Origin: Amycolatopsis sp. MtRt-6
GTDB taxonomy: Bacteria; Actinomycetota; Actinomycetes; Mycobacteriales; Pseudonocardiaceae
Direction of reading: 5' to 3'
DNA length: 64,000 nucleotides
Assembly (NCBI RefSeq): GCF_017308975.1
Contig: NZ_JADWPD010000026.1
Location: forward strand, 1 to 64,000
Each line of letters opens with the position of its first letter. Within the stretch, counting starts at the first letter, position 1. The notes under the pieces were generated by a model. It had not been told where the DNA came from and did not search any database. It was given only the letters and a program-made list of their open reading frames with translations. Below are positions 32,694 to 41,575 of the stretch, piece after piece. Both the position numbers and the translations under genes were made by a program.

Positions 32694-33536
32694 ATGTGCG
32701 GTGAGCAAGCTCAATCTCTCTCCCGGCGGACCATGTTGGGCGTCGCCACGGCGGCGCTCGCCACGGTCGCCCTCCCCAGTGTCGCGGACGCCGCCACGGC
32801 CCGGCGCCGGGTCCCGCTGGACAAGATCAGCATCCAGCTCTACTCCCTGCGGTCGCTGCTGCAGAACGACCCGGAAGGCACGCTCTCCGCGCTGGCCGAC
32901 ATCGGCTACCGGAAGGTCGAGCTGGCCGGGACGTACGGCCGCAGCGCGACCGAGTTCCGCGCCATCCTCGACCGCTGTCACCTCAAGGCGTCCTCGACGC
33001 ACGTCGGTATCGACGGCGACCTGGACAAGACCATCGCCGACGCGAAGATCCTGGGCAACTCGCTCGCCAACGTGCCGTACGCGAACTTCGCCACCATCGC
33101 GGAATGGGAAGCCTTCGCCGGGCGGCTCGACACCGCCGCGCTCGCCTTCCGGAAGGCCGGGATCCAGCTCGGCTACCACAACCACGCCCACGAGTTCGCC
33201 CCGATCGGCGGCGTCCGGCCGTACGACGTCCTCACCGCGAAGACGGACAAGCGGACCGTGCACCTGGAGGTCGACCTGTTCTGGGCGGTGACCGGCGGCG
33301 CGGATCCGGTGCGGCTGTTCCGGCAGCACTTCCCGCGCGTCACGCAGTACCACGTCAAGGACATGACCCCGGACGGGCAGATGACCGACCCCGGCACCGG
33401 CGTGATCGACTTCCGGCGCGTCTTCGCCGCGTCCTGCCACACCATCCGCGAGTTCATCGTGGAGCACGACCAGCCCACCGACCCGCTGAACACGGCGAAG
33501 GTCGGCTTCGAATACCTCCGCACCGTGCGGTTCTGA
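32694..33536 (+). CDS. Tat-exported TIM-barrel isomerase-like protein
   Basis: This 280-residue protein has a twin-arginine signal (LSRRTMLGVATAAL, cleavage near VADAAT, residue 34) and a xylose-isomerase-like barrel. Metal-binding candidates are YHNHAHEFAP, HLEVDLFWAVTGG and YHVKDM. Exported members of this fold accompany extracellular 3-keto-glycoside or related oxidative sugar breakdown. GAGGGAG precedes the ATG. It lies 9 bp after its cytosolic homologue, so the operon has one copy per side of the membrane. Confidence 0.88.
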   Translation: MCGEQAQSLSRRTMLGVATAALATVALPSVADAATARRRVPLDKISIQLYSLRSLLQNDPEGTLSALADIGYRKVELAGTYGRSATEFRAILDRCHLKASSTHVGIDGDLDKTIADAKILGNSLANVPYANFATIAEWEAFAGRLDTAALAFRKAGIQLGYHNHAHEFAPIGGVRPYDVLTAKTDKRTVHLEVDLFWAVTGGADPVRLFRQHFPRVTQYHVKDMTPDGQMTDPGTGVIDFRRVFAASCHTIREFIVEHDQPTDPLNTAKVGFEYLRTVRF

Positions 33537-33555
33537 GAGCCCCGGGGGACTCGAC

Positions 33556-34533
33556 ATGCGAATATCACGTCGGTCGATGCTGGCCGGGACCGCCGCGGGC
33601 GTGCTCGCGCCCGCGGTCGGGGTGGCGCCGGCAGCGTCGGCCGCGGGCCTGACCCGCCAGATCACCATCTACGCCGAAGCCCTGCCCGGCGGCCTCTACG
33701 GCTACGGCCTCGAACCGGGCAAGGCCACCATCCCGGGGCCACTGCTGGAGGTCTACGAGGGCGACACCCTCGAGATCGAGCTGGTCAACCGCACCGACAA
33801 GCGGCTGTCCATCCACCCGCACGGCGTCACCTACGACACCGGTTCGGACGGCGCCCCGCTCAACGCGTCGTTCAACAAGCCCGGCGAGACGCGCACCTAC
33901 ACCTGGCGCACGCGGACCCGGTACGACGCCGGCGGCGGGTTCTGGATGCCCGGCAGCGCCGGCTACTGGCACTACCACGACCACGCGATGGGCACCGACC
34001 ACGGCACCGCCGGCCTGGCGCGCGGGCTCTACGGCGGGCTGATCGTGCGCAAGCGCGGCGACCTGCTGCCGAGCAAGCAGTACACGGTCGTGTTCAACGA
34101 GATGATGATCAACCACGCGATGGCGCCGGACACGCCGATCCTCGAGGCGCGGCTCGGCGAGCGCGTCGAGTGGGTCTGCATCGGGTACGGCAGCCTGCCG
34201 CACACGTTCCACCTGCACGCGCACCGCTGGGCCGACACCCGCACCGGGATGCTCAGCGGCGCGGATGACAACGCTGCCATCGTCGACAACAAGAACCTCG
34301 ACCCCGGCAGCTCGTTCGGTTTCCAGGTGATCGCCGGCGAAGGCGCCGGGCCAGGGGCGTGGATGTACCACTGCCACGTCCAGACCCACTCCGACGGCGG
34401 GATGGTGGGCCTGTTCCTGGTCCGCAACGCCGACGGCAGCCTGCCCGACGGCGCCCAGGACGCGATCGACCGGTTCAAGGAGCACGGCCACACCGGGCAC
34501 GACACGAACCCCGACGCCCGGACGCACTCATGA
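33556..34533 (+). CDS. Small (two-domain) laccase, Tat-exported
   Basis: This 325-residue multicopper oxidase with Tat signal ISRRSMLAGTAAG has four copper-binding His clusters: SIHPHG, YWHYHDH, HTFHLHAHRW and YHCHVQTHSDGGM. The length and absence of a middle cupredoxin domain mark it as a two-domain laccase that works as a trimer, as in Streptomyces SLAC. It oxidises phenols with reduction of O2 to water. Next to a cupredoxin and a PQQ-type dehydrogenase, it could act in an extracellular electron-transfer chain. Confidence 0.94.
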   Translation: MRISRRSMLAGTAAGVLAPAVGVAPAASAAGLTRQITIYAEALPGGLYGYGLEPGKATIPGPLLEVYEGDTLEIELVNRTDKRLSIHPHGVTYDTGSDGAPLNASFNKPGETRTYTWRTRTRYDAGGGFWMPGSAGYWHYHDHAMGTDHGTAGLARGLYGGLIVRKRGDLLPSKQYTVVFNEMMINHAMAPDTPILEARLGERVEWVCIGYGSLPHTFHLHAHRWADTRTGMLSGADDNAAIVDNKNLDPGSSFGFQVIAGEGAGPGAWMYHCHVQTHSDGGMVGLFLVRNADGSLPDGAQDAIDRFKEHGHTGHDTNPDARTHS

Positions 34534-34544
34534 GGAGGGGAGTC

Positions 34545-37500
34545 ATGAAGAGACGTTGGTTCGGCAGGCGCGGCGCGGTCGTGCTCGCCATCGGGTCCGT
34601 CCTCGCGGCCGGAGCACCGCTGCTGGCGATGCCCGTGGCCCAGGCCGCACCCGCCGCGAACGTGCCGGTGAACGTGCTGGTCTTCCACGGCGCCGCGGCC
34701 GGCCAGAAGGACCCGGTCGTCCGCGCCTCGGACGCGATCGCGCGGCTGGGCGCGGACAACGGCATCACCGTCACGGCCTCGCAGGATCCCTCGGTGTTCA
34801 GCACCACGAACCTGGCGCGCTACCGCGGTGTCGTGTTCCTGTCCGCGCAGGGCGTCACGCTCAGCCGGGAGCAGGAAGGCGCGCTGCAGGCGTACATGAA
34901 GGCCGGCGGCGGGTTCCTGGGCATCTCCGACGCGGCCCGCGCGCAGGACTCGTCGCAGTGGTTCACCGGGCTGATCGGCGCGCGCCCGGTCGGCGCCCGG
35001 CCCACGCCCGAGGCGGTGGCCGCGGTGACGGCGAGCGGGGAGAACCCGCCGAACGAGACCAAGGAAAAGCTGGCCGACAACAACGAGAACACGAAGTGGC
35101 TGACGTTCGCGGCGACCGGCTGGGCGGCGTACAAGATGGCCACCCCGGTCGCGATCAGCAGCTATTCGCTGACCTCGGCGAACGACTTCGCGGGCCGGAA
35201 CCCGAAGAACTGGACCCTGCAGGGCTCCGCGGACGGCAGCACCTGGACCGACCTGGACACGCGCGCGAACGAGACGTTCACCGAGCCGTTCCAGACCCGG
35301 ACGTTCACCTTCGCCAACACCACGGTCTACCCGAACTACCGGCTGAACATCACCGCGAACGCCGGCGAGCCGATCATCCAGCTCGCGGACCTCAAGCTGT
35401 TCAAGGACACCTCGACGACCCCGCCGCCGCCCGAGCCGGCACCGCAGCAGGCCGTCGTCGACGTCCTCGACGCGAAGCACCCGGCCACGAAGGGGCTGCC
35501 GCAGAACTGGACGCGGACCGACCGCTGGCTCAACTGGGAAACCAACCCGGTCGGCACGGTCCACACCGTCGCGCAGGTCGAGGAGAAGGGCTACCAGCCG
35601 GGGGTCGGCGCGAACGGCGCCTTCCACCCGATCTCGTGGTGCCGTGACTACGACGGCGGCCGGTCCTTCTACACCGGCATGGGCCGCACCGAGGCGTCCT
35701 ACGGCGAAGGGCAGTTCCGCGACCACCTGCTCGGCGCCCTGCGCTGGACCACCGGCATGGTCCGCGCCGACTGCCAGGCCGGGATCGCCGCGAACTACAA
35801 GGTCGAGCGGCTGACCGGCAAGAACGCGGCCGGGCAGCTCGACCAGATCGGCGAGCCGCACGGCCTGACCATCGCGCCGGACGGCAAGGTGTTCTACATC
35901 GGCAAGGCGGCCTGCCCGACCGGGCCGGTGGTCAGCTGGGACGACCCGAACGTCGGCCTCGGCTGCGGCACGATCCACCAGTGGGACCCGGCGACCAAGA
36001 AGGTCAAGCTGCTCACGACGTTGCGCGTGATGGGCAACCGCGGCAGTGGCGACGAGCTCGTCAAGAACGAAGAGGGCCTGCTCGGCATGGTGCTGGACCC
36101 GAAGTTCACCGAGAACGGCTGGTTCTACGCCTACTGGATGCCGCACGAGTCGATCGACCGCGACAAGCGGATCGGCAAGCGCACGATCTCGCGGTTCACC
36201 TACAACGCGGCCGCGCAGACGATCGACCAGGCCACCCGCAAGGACCTGATGTCCTGGGACGTCCAGATCCACAGCTGCTGCCACGCCGGCGGCGGCATGG
36301 CGTTCGACAAGGACGGCAACCTCTACGTCGGGTCCGGGGACAACAACTCCTCGGGCGGTTCGAACGGCTACTCGGGCAACAACTGGACGCTCGAGTACCA
36401 GGGCCTGTCGTTCCAGGACGCGCGCCGCACGGCGGGCAGCACGAACGACTACGGCGGCAAGATCCTGCGGATCCACCCGGAGCCGGACGGCACCTACACC
36501 ATCCCGCCGGGAAACCTGTTCGCAGGAGGGCCGCCGGACAAGACGCGCCCGGAGATCTACGTGATGGGCGTCCGCAACATCTCGCGGCTGCAGATCGACC
36601 CGGTGCACAACTGGATGACCGCGGGCTGGGTCGGCCCGGACGCGCCGTCGCCGAGCCCCGAGCTCGGGCCGGCGAAGTACGAGACGGCCACGATCATCAC
36701 CGAGGCCGGCAACCACGGCTGGCCGTACTGCATGGGCAACCGGCAGCCCTACCGTGACCGCAGCAGCACCAACGCCGCGGTGCTCACCGGCTGGTACGAC
36801 TGCGACAACCCGGTGAACACCTCGCCGCGCAACACCGGCCTGGTGACGCTGCCGCCGATCAAGGACAACATGATCTGGTACTCGCCGGACGGCGGCGGGC
36901 CGGTCTTCCCGAAGCGGCCCGGCAGCTCGATCCCGACGTACAACGCGGCGGACGCCACCTACACCCAGCCGTACCTGCGCGGGGGCGGCCAGGCGGTCAT
37001 GTCCGGGCCGACGTACCACCGGTCGCTGGTGAACACGAACAGCGGTGTCGCGTGGCCGGAGTACTGGGACAACAAGTGGTTCATCGCCGACGAGGCCAAC
37101 TCGCAGAACCGGGTCGCGGTGACCGTCGACCCGGCCGGGGTGCCCACGCACCAGCCGCCGGTGTTCGCCGAGACGTTCCGGCAGATCATCCCCGGCGGCG
37201 CGGGCGACACCCGGGTGCAGAGCTGGATGGACGCCAGGTTCGGGCCGGACGGCGCGTTGTACGTGCTCGACTACGGCAACGGGTTCTTCTCGCTGGACCA
37301 GAACCAGAAGCTGCTGAAGATCAGCTACACCGGCGGCGCGCCGACGCCCGCCCCGGCGGCGTCGTCGACCATGGTGCAGAACAAGGCGCTGACGGCGGCG
37401 TTCACCGGGTCGAAGTCCGGTGGCGTGTCCTACCGGTGGGAGTTCGGCGACGGCTCGGTGTCCACCCAGGCCGACCCGCGGCACACCTACCCGCGCACCG

Positions 37501-38489
37501 GCATCTTCACCGCCAAGCTCACCGTGACCTACGCCAACGGCGAAGCGGTGACGACCCGTGCTGCGGTGAACGTCGGCTGCGCGGTGGCCGATCCGGGTCC
37601 GGTGGTGACCTTGGGCGACACGCTCACGAAGGTGGTCAACCGCAACGCCGGCGGCGGCTGCACGGTCGACGACTTCCTCGACGACGAAAGCACGTGGACC
37701 ACGCACGCCGCCTTCGTCAACCACGTCGAGCAGGCCACCGAGACGCTGTCGGACCTCGGTGTGCTGAACGACGCCGAGGTGGCGGAGCTGAACGCGGCCG
37801 CGGCGGCGTCGCCGATCGGGAAACCGGGCACGACCGGCTACGACGCGCTGTTCGACGGCACGGCGGAGTCGTTGCGCGGGTGGGCACAAGCGCCGTCGGG
37901 TCAGTTCACGCTGCAACCCGACGGGTCCATCCGGGCCGGCGGCGGGCTGGGCATGCTCTGGTACGCCCAGCGGCAGTTCGGCGACTTCTCGGTGAAGCTG
38001 CAGTTCAAGGACATCGCGCCGGATCCCGGCCGGGCCAACAGCGGCGTGTTCGTCCGGTTCCCGGACCCGCGGACACCCCTGGACCAGCGGCCGCCGGGCA
38101 GCTGCGGCACGGTCGGGTCGGCGCGGACGTCGCAGGCCTGGGTCGCGATCTACTGCGGCCACGAGGTCCAGATCTACGACGGCGACACCGGCGAGCCGCA
38201 GAAGACCGGGTCGGTCTACAACTTCGACCCGCGCCCGCTCGACCAGGCGGGGGCGCGGCCGAAGGGCACGTGGAACGAGTACGAGATCAAGGTCGTCGGG
38301 CAGCACTACACGATGATCCGCAACGGCGTGGTGATCAACGAGTTCGACAACACGCCCGGGCAGCAGTCGTCGCGCGCGGGTGACCCGCCGACCGACCTGC
38401 GGCAGTTCGTCAGCGGGTTCATCGGGCTGCAGAACCACAGCGACAACGACCTGATCGAGTTCCGCAACATCCGGGTGCGGCAGCTGTAG
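34545..38489 (+). CDS. Giant secreted ThuA / F5-8C / PQQ sugar dehydrogenase / PKD / DUF1080 protein
   Basis: This 1314-residue secreted protein has a signal peptide ending near AQAAPA (residue 34). Domains in order: first half of a ThuA fold (NVLVFHG to about 155), an inserted F5/8-type carbohydrate-binding domain (about 165-285), the second half of ThuA (to about 405), a soluble glucose/sorbosone dehydrogenase-like propeller with Cys pairs (about 420-925), a PKD domain (WEFGDGSVSTQADPRHTY), a short domain shared with the next gene (about 1008-1090) and a C-terminal DUF1080/LamG-like domain. DUF1080 members act on 3-keto-glycosides, ThuA is linked to 3-keto-trehalose use, and the propeller oxidises sugars with PQQ. 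Start 34545 has GGAGGGG upstream; an ATG at 34530 overlaps the laccase stop. Confidence 0.88.
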   Translation: MKRRWFGRRGAVVLAIGSVLAAGAPLLAMPVAQAAPAANVPVNVLVFHGAAAGQKDPVVRASDAIARLGADNGITVTASQDPSVFSTTNLARYRGVVFLSAQGVTLSREQEGALQAYMKAGGGFLGISDAARAQDSSQWFTGLIGARPVGARPTPEAVAAVTASGENPPNETKEKLADNNENTKWLTFAATGWAAYKMATPVAISSYSLTSANDFAGRNPKNWTLQGSADGSTWTDLDTRANETFTEPFQTRTFTFANTTVYPNYRLNITANAGEPIIQLADLKLFKDTSTTPPPPEPAPQQAVVDVLDAKHPATKGLPQNWTRTDRWLNWETNPVGTVHTVAQVEEKGYQPGVGANGAFHPISWCRDYDGGRSFYTGMGRTEASYGEGQFRDHLLGALRWTTGMVRADCQAGIAANYKVERLTGKNAAGQLDQIGEPHGLTIAPDGKVFYIGKAACPTGPVVSWDDPNVGLGCGTIHQWDPATKKVKLLTTLRVMGNRGSGDELVKNEEGLLGMVLDPKFTENGWFYAYWMPHESIDRDKRIGKRTISRFTYNAAAQTIDQATRKDLMSWDVQIHSCCHAGGGMAFDKDGNLYVGSGDNNSSGGSNGYSGNNWTLEYQGLSFQDARRTAGSTNDYGGKILRIHPEPDGTYTIPPGNLFAGGPPDKTRPEIYVMGVRNISRLQIDPVHNWMTAGWVGPDAPSPSPELGPAKYETATIITEAGNHGWPYCMGNRQPYRDRSSTNAAVLTGWYDCDNPVNTSPRNTGLVTLPPIKDNMIWYSPDGGGPVFPKRPGSSIPTYNAADATYTQPYLRGGGQAVMSGPTYHRSLVNTNSGVAWPEYWDNKWFIADEANSQNRVAVTVDPAGVPTHQPPVFAETFRQIIPGGAGDTRVQSWMDARFGPDGALYVLDYGNGFFSLDQNQKLLKISYTGGAPTPAPAASSTMVQNKALTAAFTGSKSGGVSYRWEFGDGSVSTQADPRHTYPRTGIFTAKLTVTYANGEAVTTRAAVNVGCAVADPGPVVTLGDTLTKVVNRNAGGGCTVDDFLDDESTWTTHAAFVNHVEQATETLSDLGVLNDAEVAELNAAAAASPIGKPGTTGYDALFDGTAESLRGWAQAPSGQFTLQPDGSIRAGGGLGMLWYAQRQFGDFSVKLQFKDIAPDPGRANSGVFVRFPDPRTPLDQRPPGSCGTVGSARTSQAWVAIYCGHEVQIYDGDTGEPQKTGSVYNFDPRPLDQAGARPKGTWNEYEIKVVGQHYTMIRNGVVINEFDNTPGQQSSRAGDPPTDLRQFVSGFIGLQNHSDNDLIEFRNIRVRQL

Positions 38490-38502
38490 CCCTCCCGCGG
38501 CC

Positions 38503-38611
38503 GGGGGGGGGGGGGGGGGCAACGTGTAAGACAAGGGTGCCCCCAACAACGGCCGCCGGGGGTGGTGGTGTCTTTGTTTTCGTTTTACAACCACCTCCCC
38601 CCCCCCCCCCC
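38503..38611. repeat. G17 and C15 homopolymers bounding an anomalous spacer
   Basis: Seventeen G (38503-38519) and fifteen C (38597-38611) flank 77 bp whose composition and T-rich pieces differ from everything nearby. The two tracts are complementary and the inner sequence is partly self-complementary (ACAAGGGTGCCCCC against GGGGGTGGTGGTGTCTTTGT), so a long hairpin is possible. It could be a strong terminator or a poorly resolved sequencing or assembly stretch. The flanking genes are not disrupted. Confidence 0.7.
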
Positions 38612-38639
38612 ACCCCTCACTTCAGGAAGGGTCCCCGCG

Positions 38640-40469
38640 ATGTCCCCACGACTGACCGCCCTGCTGCTGGCCGCTTTCCTGGCGCTGCTCGGACTGGCGA
38701 CACCCGCGGCGGCGGCCCCGGTCCAGACGCTGACCTGGACCGGGAACAACAGCACCACCGAATACGCGTCCGCGCCGACGGGCGCCCTGCCCGGCGAGAC
38801 CACCATCGTCTTCGAGAACAGCGAAGCCACCGGCAACACGACGGGGATGTCGCACACCCTGACGTTCGACACGACGACACCGGGCTACAACCACGACGTC
38901 ACCCTGAACATCCTGGCCAACCCGTTCGACCCGCAGAACGGCCGCCACGAGGCCGTCGTGACGCTGAAGCCGGGCAAGTACCGGTACTACTGCACCATTC
39001 CCGGCCACACCGCGATGGCGGGGGAGTTCGTCGTCTCCGACGGAACCGGCGACACGACCCCGCCGACCGTGACCGCGGCGGTGACGGGGGACAAGGACCC
39101 GTCGGGCAACTACGTCGGGTCCGCCACGGTCGCGCTGACCGCGACCGACACGGGATCCGGTGTGGCGGCGGTCGAATACCAGCTCGACGGTGGCACGTGG
39201 ACGGCCTACTCGGCGCCGGTGGTGGTGTCCGCGGTGGGCGCGCACATGCTGCACTACCGGGCTCGGGACGTCGCCGGCAACGAGTCCGCGGAAGGGATGG
39301 CGCACTTCACGGTCGTCTCGCGGCCGGGGGACACCACCGCGCCCGTGGTGAGCGCGGCGATCACCGGCACGCAGGACGCGTCGGGCAACTACCTCGACGT
39401 CGCGACAGCGCGGATCACGGCCACGGACGCCGACTCCGGCGTGGCTTCGGTGGAGTACCAGCTCGACGGCGGCGCCTGGACGGCCTACACGGCTCCGGTC
39501 GCGGTGACCGCGCCGGGCGCGCACATGCTGCACTACCGGGCCACCGACGTCGCGGGGAACGTCTCGCCGGAGGGCATGGCCCACTTCACGGTGGTCAGGA
39601 GCGACACGACGGCCCCTGTCGTTTCGGCTTCGGTGGCCGGCACGCAGGACGGCGACGGCAGCTACGTCGGCAAGGCGACGGTCACGGTGACGGCTTCGGA
39701 CGCCGGTTCCGGCGTCGCCGCGGTGGAGTACAAAGTGGACGGCGGCGCGTGGACTGCTTACGTGGCACCGGTTCCGGTGTCCGCGGTGGGCGCGCACACG
39801 GTGGGCTACCGCGCTCGCGATGTCGCCGGCAACGCCTCCGCGGAGGGCTCGGTGTCGTTCACCGTGGTCGCCGGCGGGGACACCACGGCGCCTTCGGTCG
39901 CGCTCCAGGTCACCGGGAAGCAGGACGGCGGCTGGAACTACGTTGGCTCGGCGACCGTGACGGTGACGGCGTCCGACGCCGGGTCCGGAGCAGTCCTGAT
40001 CGAGTACAAAGTGGACAGTGGCGCGTGGACCCGGTACACCGCACCGGTGGTCGTGCCGGCGCTCGGGGCGCACACCGTGCGGGCCCGGGCCACCGACGTC
40101 GCCGGCAACGTCTCGGCCGAGCTGACGGGAGCGTTCACAGTGGTCGCGGCCCCACCGCCGCCGGACGCCTGCCCGTCGTCGGACACCCGGGAGACGGTGG
40201 TGATCGGCGGGGTCGACAGCCAGGTGGCGAACACCGACACCGGCAACGGCTGCACGATCAACGACGTCATCGACGAGAACGCCCAGTACGCGTCGCACGA
40301 CCGGTTCGTCAAGCACGTGAAAGCGGTGACGCAGGAACTCGTGGCCAACGGCGTGCTGTCCTCGGGCGACCGCAACCGCATCGTGACGGCGGCGATCGAG
40401 TCGGGTGTGGGCGGCGGCGGTTTGGCACCGGCGGACGGGGGTAAGCAGAAGTCCCCGGCCCGCGACTGA
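38640..40469 (+). CDS. Secreted cupredoxin with four Ig-like repeats
   Basis: This 609-residue protein has a signal peptide (to about residue 26) and a plastocyanin-like domain with type-1 copper ligands in GMSHTLTF and YYCTIPGHTAM. Four tandem repeats of about 90 residues follow, at nt 39051-40148; each opens DTT(P/A)P and ends DVAGN...FTVV, as in OmpL47-type or Ig-like extracellular repeats. The C-terminal domain (about 510-590) resembles the one in the preceding protein. It may ferry electrons between the PQQ-type dehydrogenase and the laccase, with the repeats as a spacer. AGGAAGG precedes the start. Confidence 0.88.
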   Translation: MSPRLTALLLAAFLALLGLATPAAAAPVQTLTWTGNNSTTEYASAPTGALPGETTIVFENSEATGNTTGMSHTLTFDTTTPGYNHDVTLNILANPFDPQNGRHEAVVTLKPGKYRYYCTIPGHTAMAGEFVVSDGTGDTTPPTVTAAVTGDKDPSGNYVGSATVALTATDTGSGVAAVEYQLDGGTWTAYSAPVVVSAVGAHMLHYRARDVAGNESAEGMAHFTVVSRPGDTTAPVVSAAITGTQDASGNYLDVATARITATDADSGVASVEYQLDGGAWTAYTAPVAVTAPGAHMLHYRATDVAGNVSPEGMAHFTVVRSDTTAPVVSASVAGTQDGDGSYVGKATVTVTASDAGSGVAAVEYKVDGGAWTAYVAPVPVSAVGAHTVGYRARDVAGNASAEGSVSFTVVAGGDTTAPSVALQVTGKQDGGWNYVGSATVTVTASDAGSGAVLIEYKVDSGAWTRYTAPVVVPALGAHTVRARATDVAGNVSAELTGAFTVVAAPPPPDACPSSDTRETVVIGGVDSQVANTDTGNGCTINDVIDENAQYASHDRFVKHVKAVTQELVANGVLSSGDRNRIVTAAIESGVGGGGLAPADGGKQKSPARD

Positions 40470-40481
40470 AAGAAGTGACCG

Positions 40482-40841
40482 ATGCCCGCGTTGACCCGCG
40501 TCCTCGGAGCGGTGACCGCCGCCTACAGCGCCACGATCATCGTCGCGCCGCGCGTGCTGGCCAAACCGTGCGGCCTGACCACTCCGGCGGGCGGGGTCAC
40601 CGCGGGCGTTCGCACCCTGATCGCCGGCATCGGCGCCCGCGACGCGGCCATCGGCCTGGCGATGCTGCTCGCGCCCGAGGGCAAGCCGCTCCAGGTGGCG
40701 CTGGCGGCCCGGGTGGCCGCCGACGCGGCGGACGCGGTGGTGTTCGGGACCGGTCTGCCGGACCGGTCGGCACGGCCGAAGGTGGCGGCGTTCGCGGTCG
40801 GCTGGGCGGCGCTGTGCGCGGCGTCGGCCCTGGTCCGCTGA
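40482..40841 (+). CDS. Small membrane protein (DUF4267-like)
   Basis: This 119-residue protein has three to four hydrophobic helices (LGAVTAAYSATIIVAP, TLIAGIGARDAAIGLAMLL, VAAFAVGWAALCAASAL). The RDAAIGLAML core resembles DUF4267-type small membrane proteins of unknown function. It starts 12 bp after the cupredoxin gene and is the last gene of the operon before a strong hairpin. Confidence 0.75.
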   Translation: MPALTRVLGAVTAAYSATIIVAPRVLAKPCGLTTPAGGVTAGVRTLIAGIGARDAAIGLAMLLAPEGKPLQVALAARVAADAADAVVFGTGLPDRSARPKVAAFAVGWAALCAASALVR

Positions 40842-41013
40842 CGGGCTCAGCCGTCGGTGAACTCGTGCGTCCCGGGCCGTCCCCTGCGGACCCGGTGTCC
40901 CACATGTACTTCTCGTGCAGGCGGCCGGCGCACGATCGCCGACCACGCGTCGGCCATCACGAACAGCTGCCGGTCGCCGGTCCGGCCGGCCCGTTCGCGG
41001 TGCGGGCGGCCGT

Positions 41014-41046
41014 GGCCGGCGGTGCCGTCCCCCGGCACCGCCGGCC
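41014..41046. terminator. Bidirectional hairpin terminator, 14-bp perfect stem
   Basis: GGCCGGCGGTGCCG, loop TCCCC, then the exact complement CGGCACCGCCGGCC. It lies between the convergent ends of the sugar operon (40841) and the secreted-protein gene (41053) and would stop transcripts from both sides. There is no U-tract, which is normal in actinomycetes. The rest of 40842-41052 shows no gene. Confidence 0.75.
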
Positions 41047-41052
41047 GGCGGA

Positions 41053-41406
41053 TCAGAAGACCTTGACCGAGAGCGTCTTGTCGTTCATCTGGTCACCGAC
41101 GTAGGAGACGTCGCCGGTGCGGTCGAGGCTCGGCGCGCCGGAATCGGCCCAGCAGTTGATGCGCGAGAACAGGATCCACCGGGTGTTGGACCGCACCGAA
41201 GAAATCGTCTTCTGGAAGTAGGTCGGGAGGTTGAAGCACCGGCCGCCGTCGCCCGGGTCGTAGAACGAAGAGCAGCAGTAGTTGGCGTTGTCGAAGAACT
41301 CGGCGTAGGTGGCCGTGGTGGCGGCCTGGGCCGAGCCGGTCGGGATGAGCGTTGCGGCCGCGAACGCGGCGGCGAACACAGCTATCCCCTTGGTGCGAGA
41401 ACTCAT
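41053..41406 (-). CDS. Secreted beta/gamma-crystallin or I36-inhibitor-like protein
   Basis: This 117-residue protein has a signal peptide (cleavage after GSAQA, near residue 28). The mature part has four Cys, the segment ISSVRSNTRWILFSRINCWAD and a C-terminal QMNDKTLSVKV. The SSVRS...W....D pattern recalls Streptomyces peptidase-inhibitor I36/beta-gamma-crystallin proteins. The family call is tentative. It is a single gene, facing the sugar operon end-to-end. Confidence 0.65.
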   Translation of the reverse strand: MSSRTKGIAVFAAAFAAATLIPTGSAQAATTATYAEFFDNANYCCSSFYDPGDGGRCFNLPTYFQKTISSVRSNTRWILFSRINCWADSGAPSLDRTGDVSYVGDQMNDKTLSVKVF

Positions 41407-41575
41407 GCTTGTTCCCCTTTGTTGTCGGAAAAGAAAGACCGCGTCGAGAGCGCGACTGCGCGTGAAACCCCCGTATCAACGCGATCGGGGTCGATCATGG
41501 CAGCGGGATTTCGGGAAGGTCAACCGGCCGGGGGCCATGATCACTCGTTTGTCCGAATCATCCGGTTGCGCGCCG

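Noticed and set aside
34029..38594. 1521-codon minus-strand frame opposite the ThuA giant gene
   Set aside because: It is antisense to a protein with many recognisable domains and has no domain content itself.
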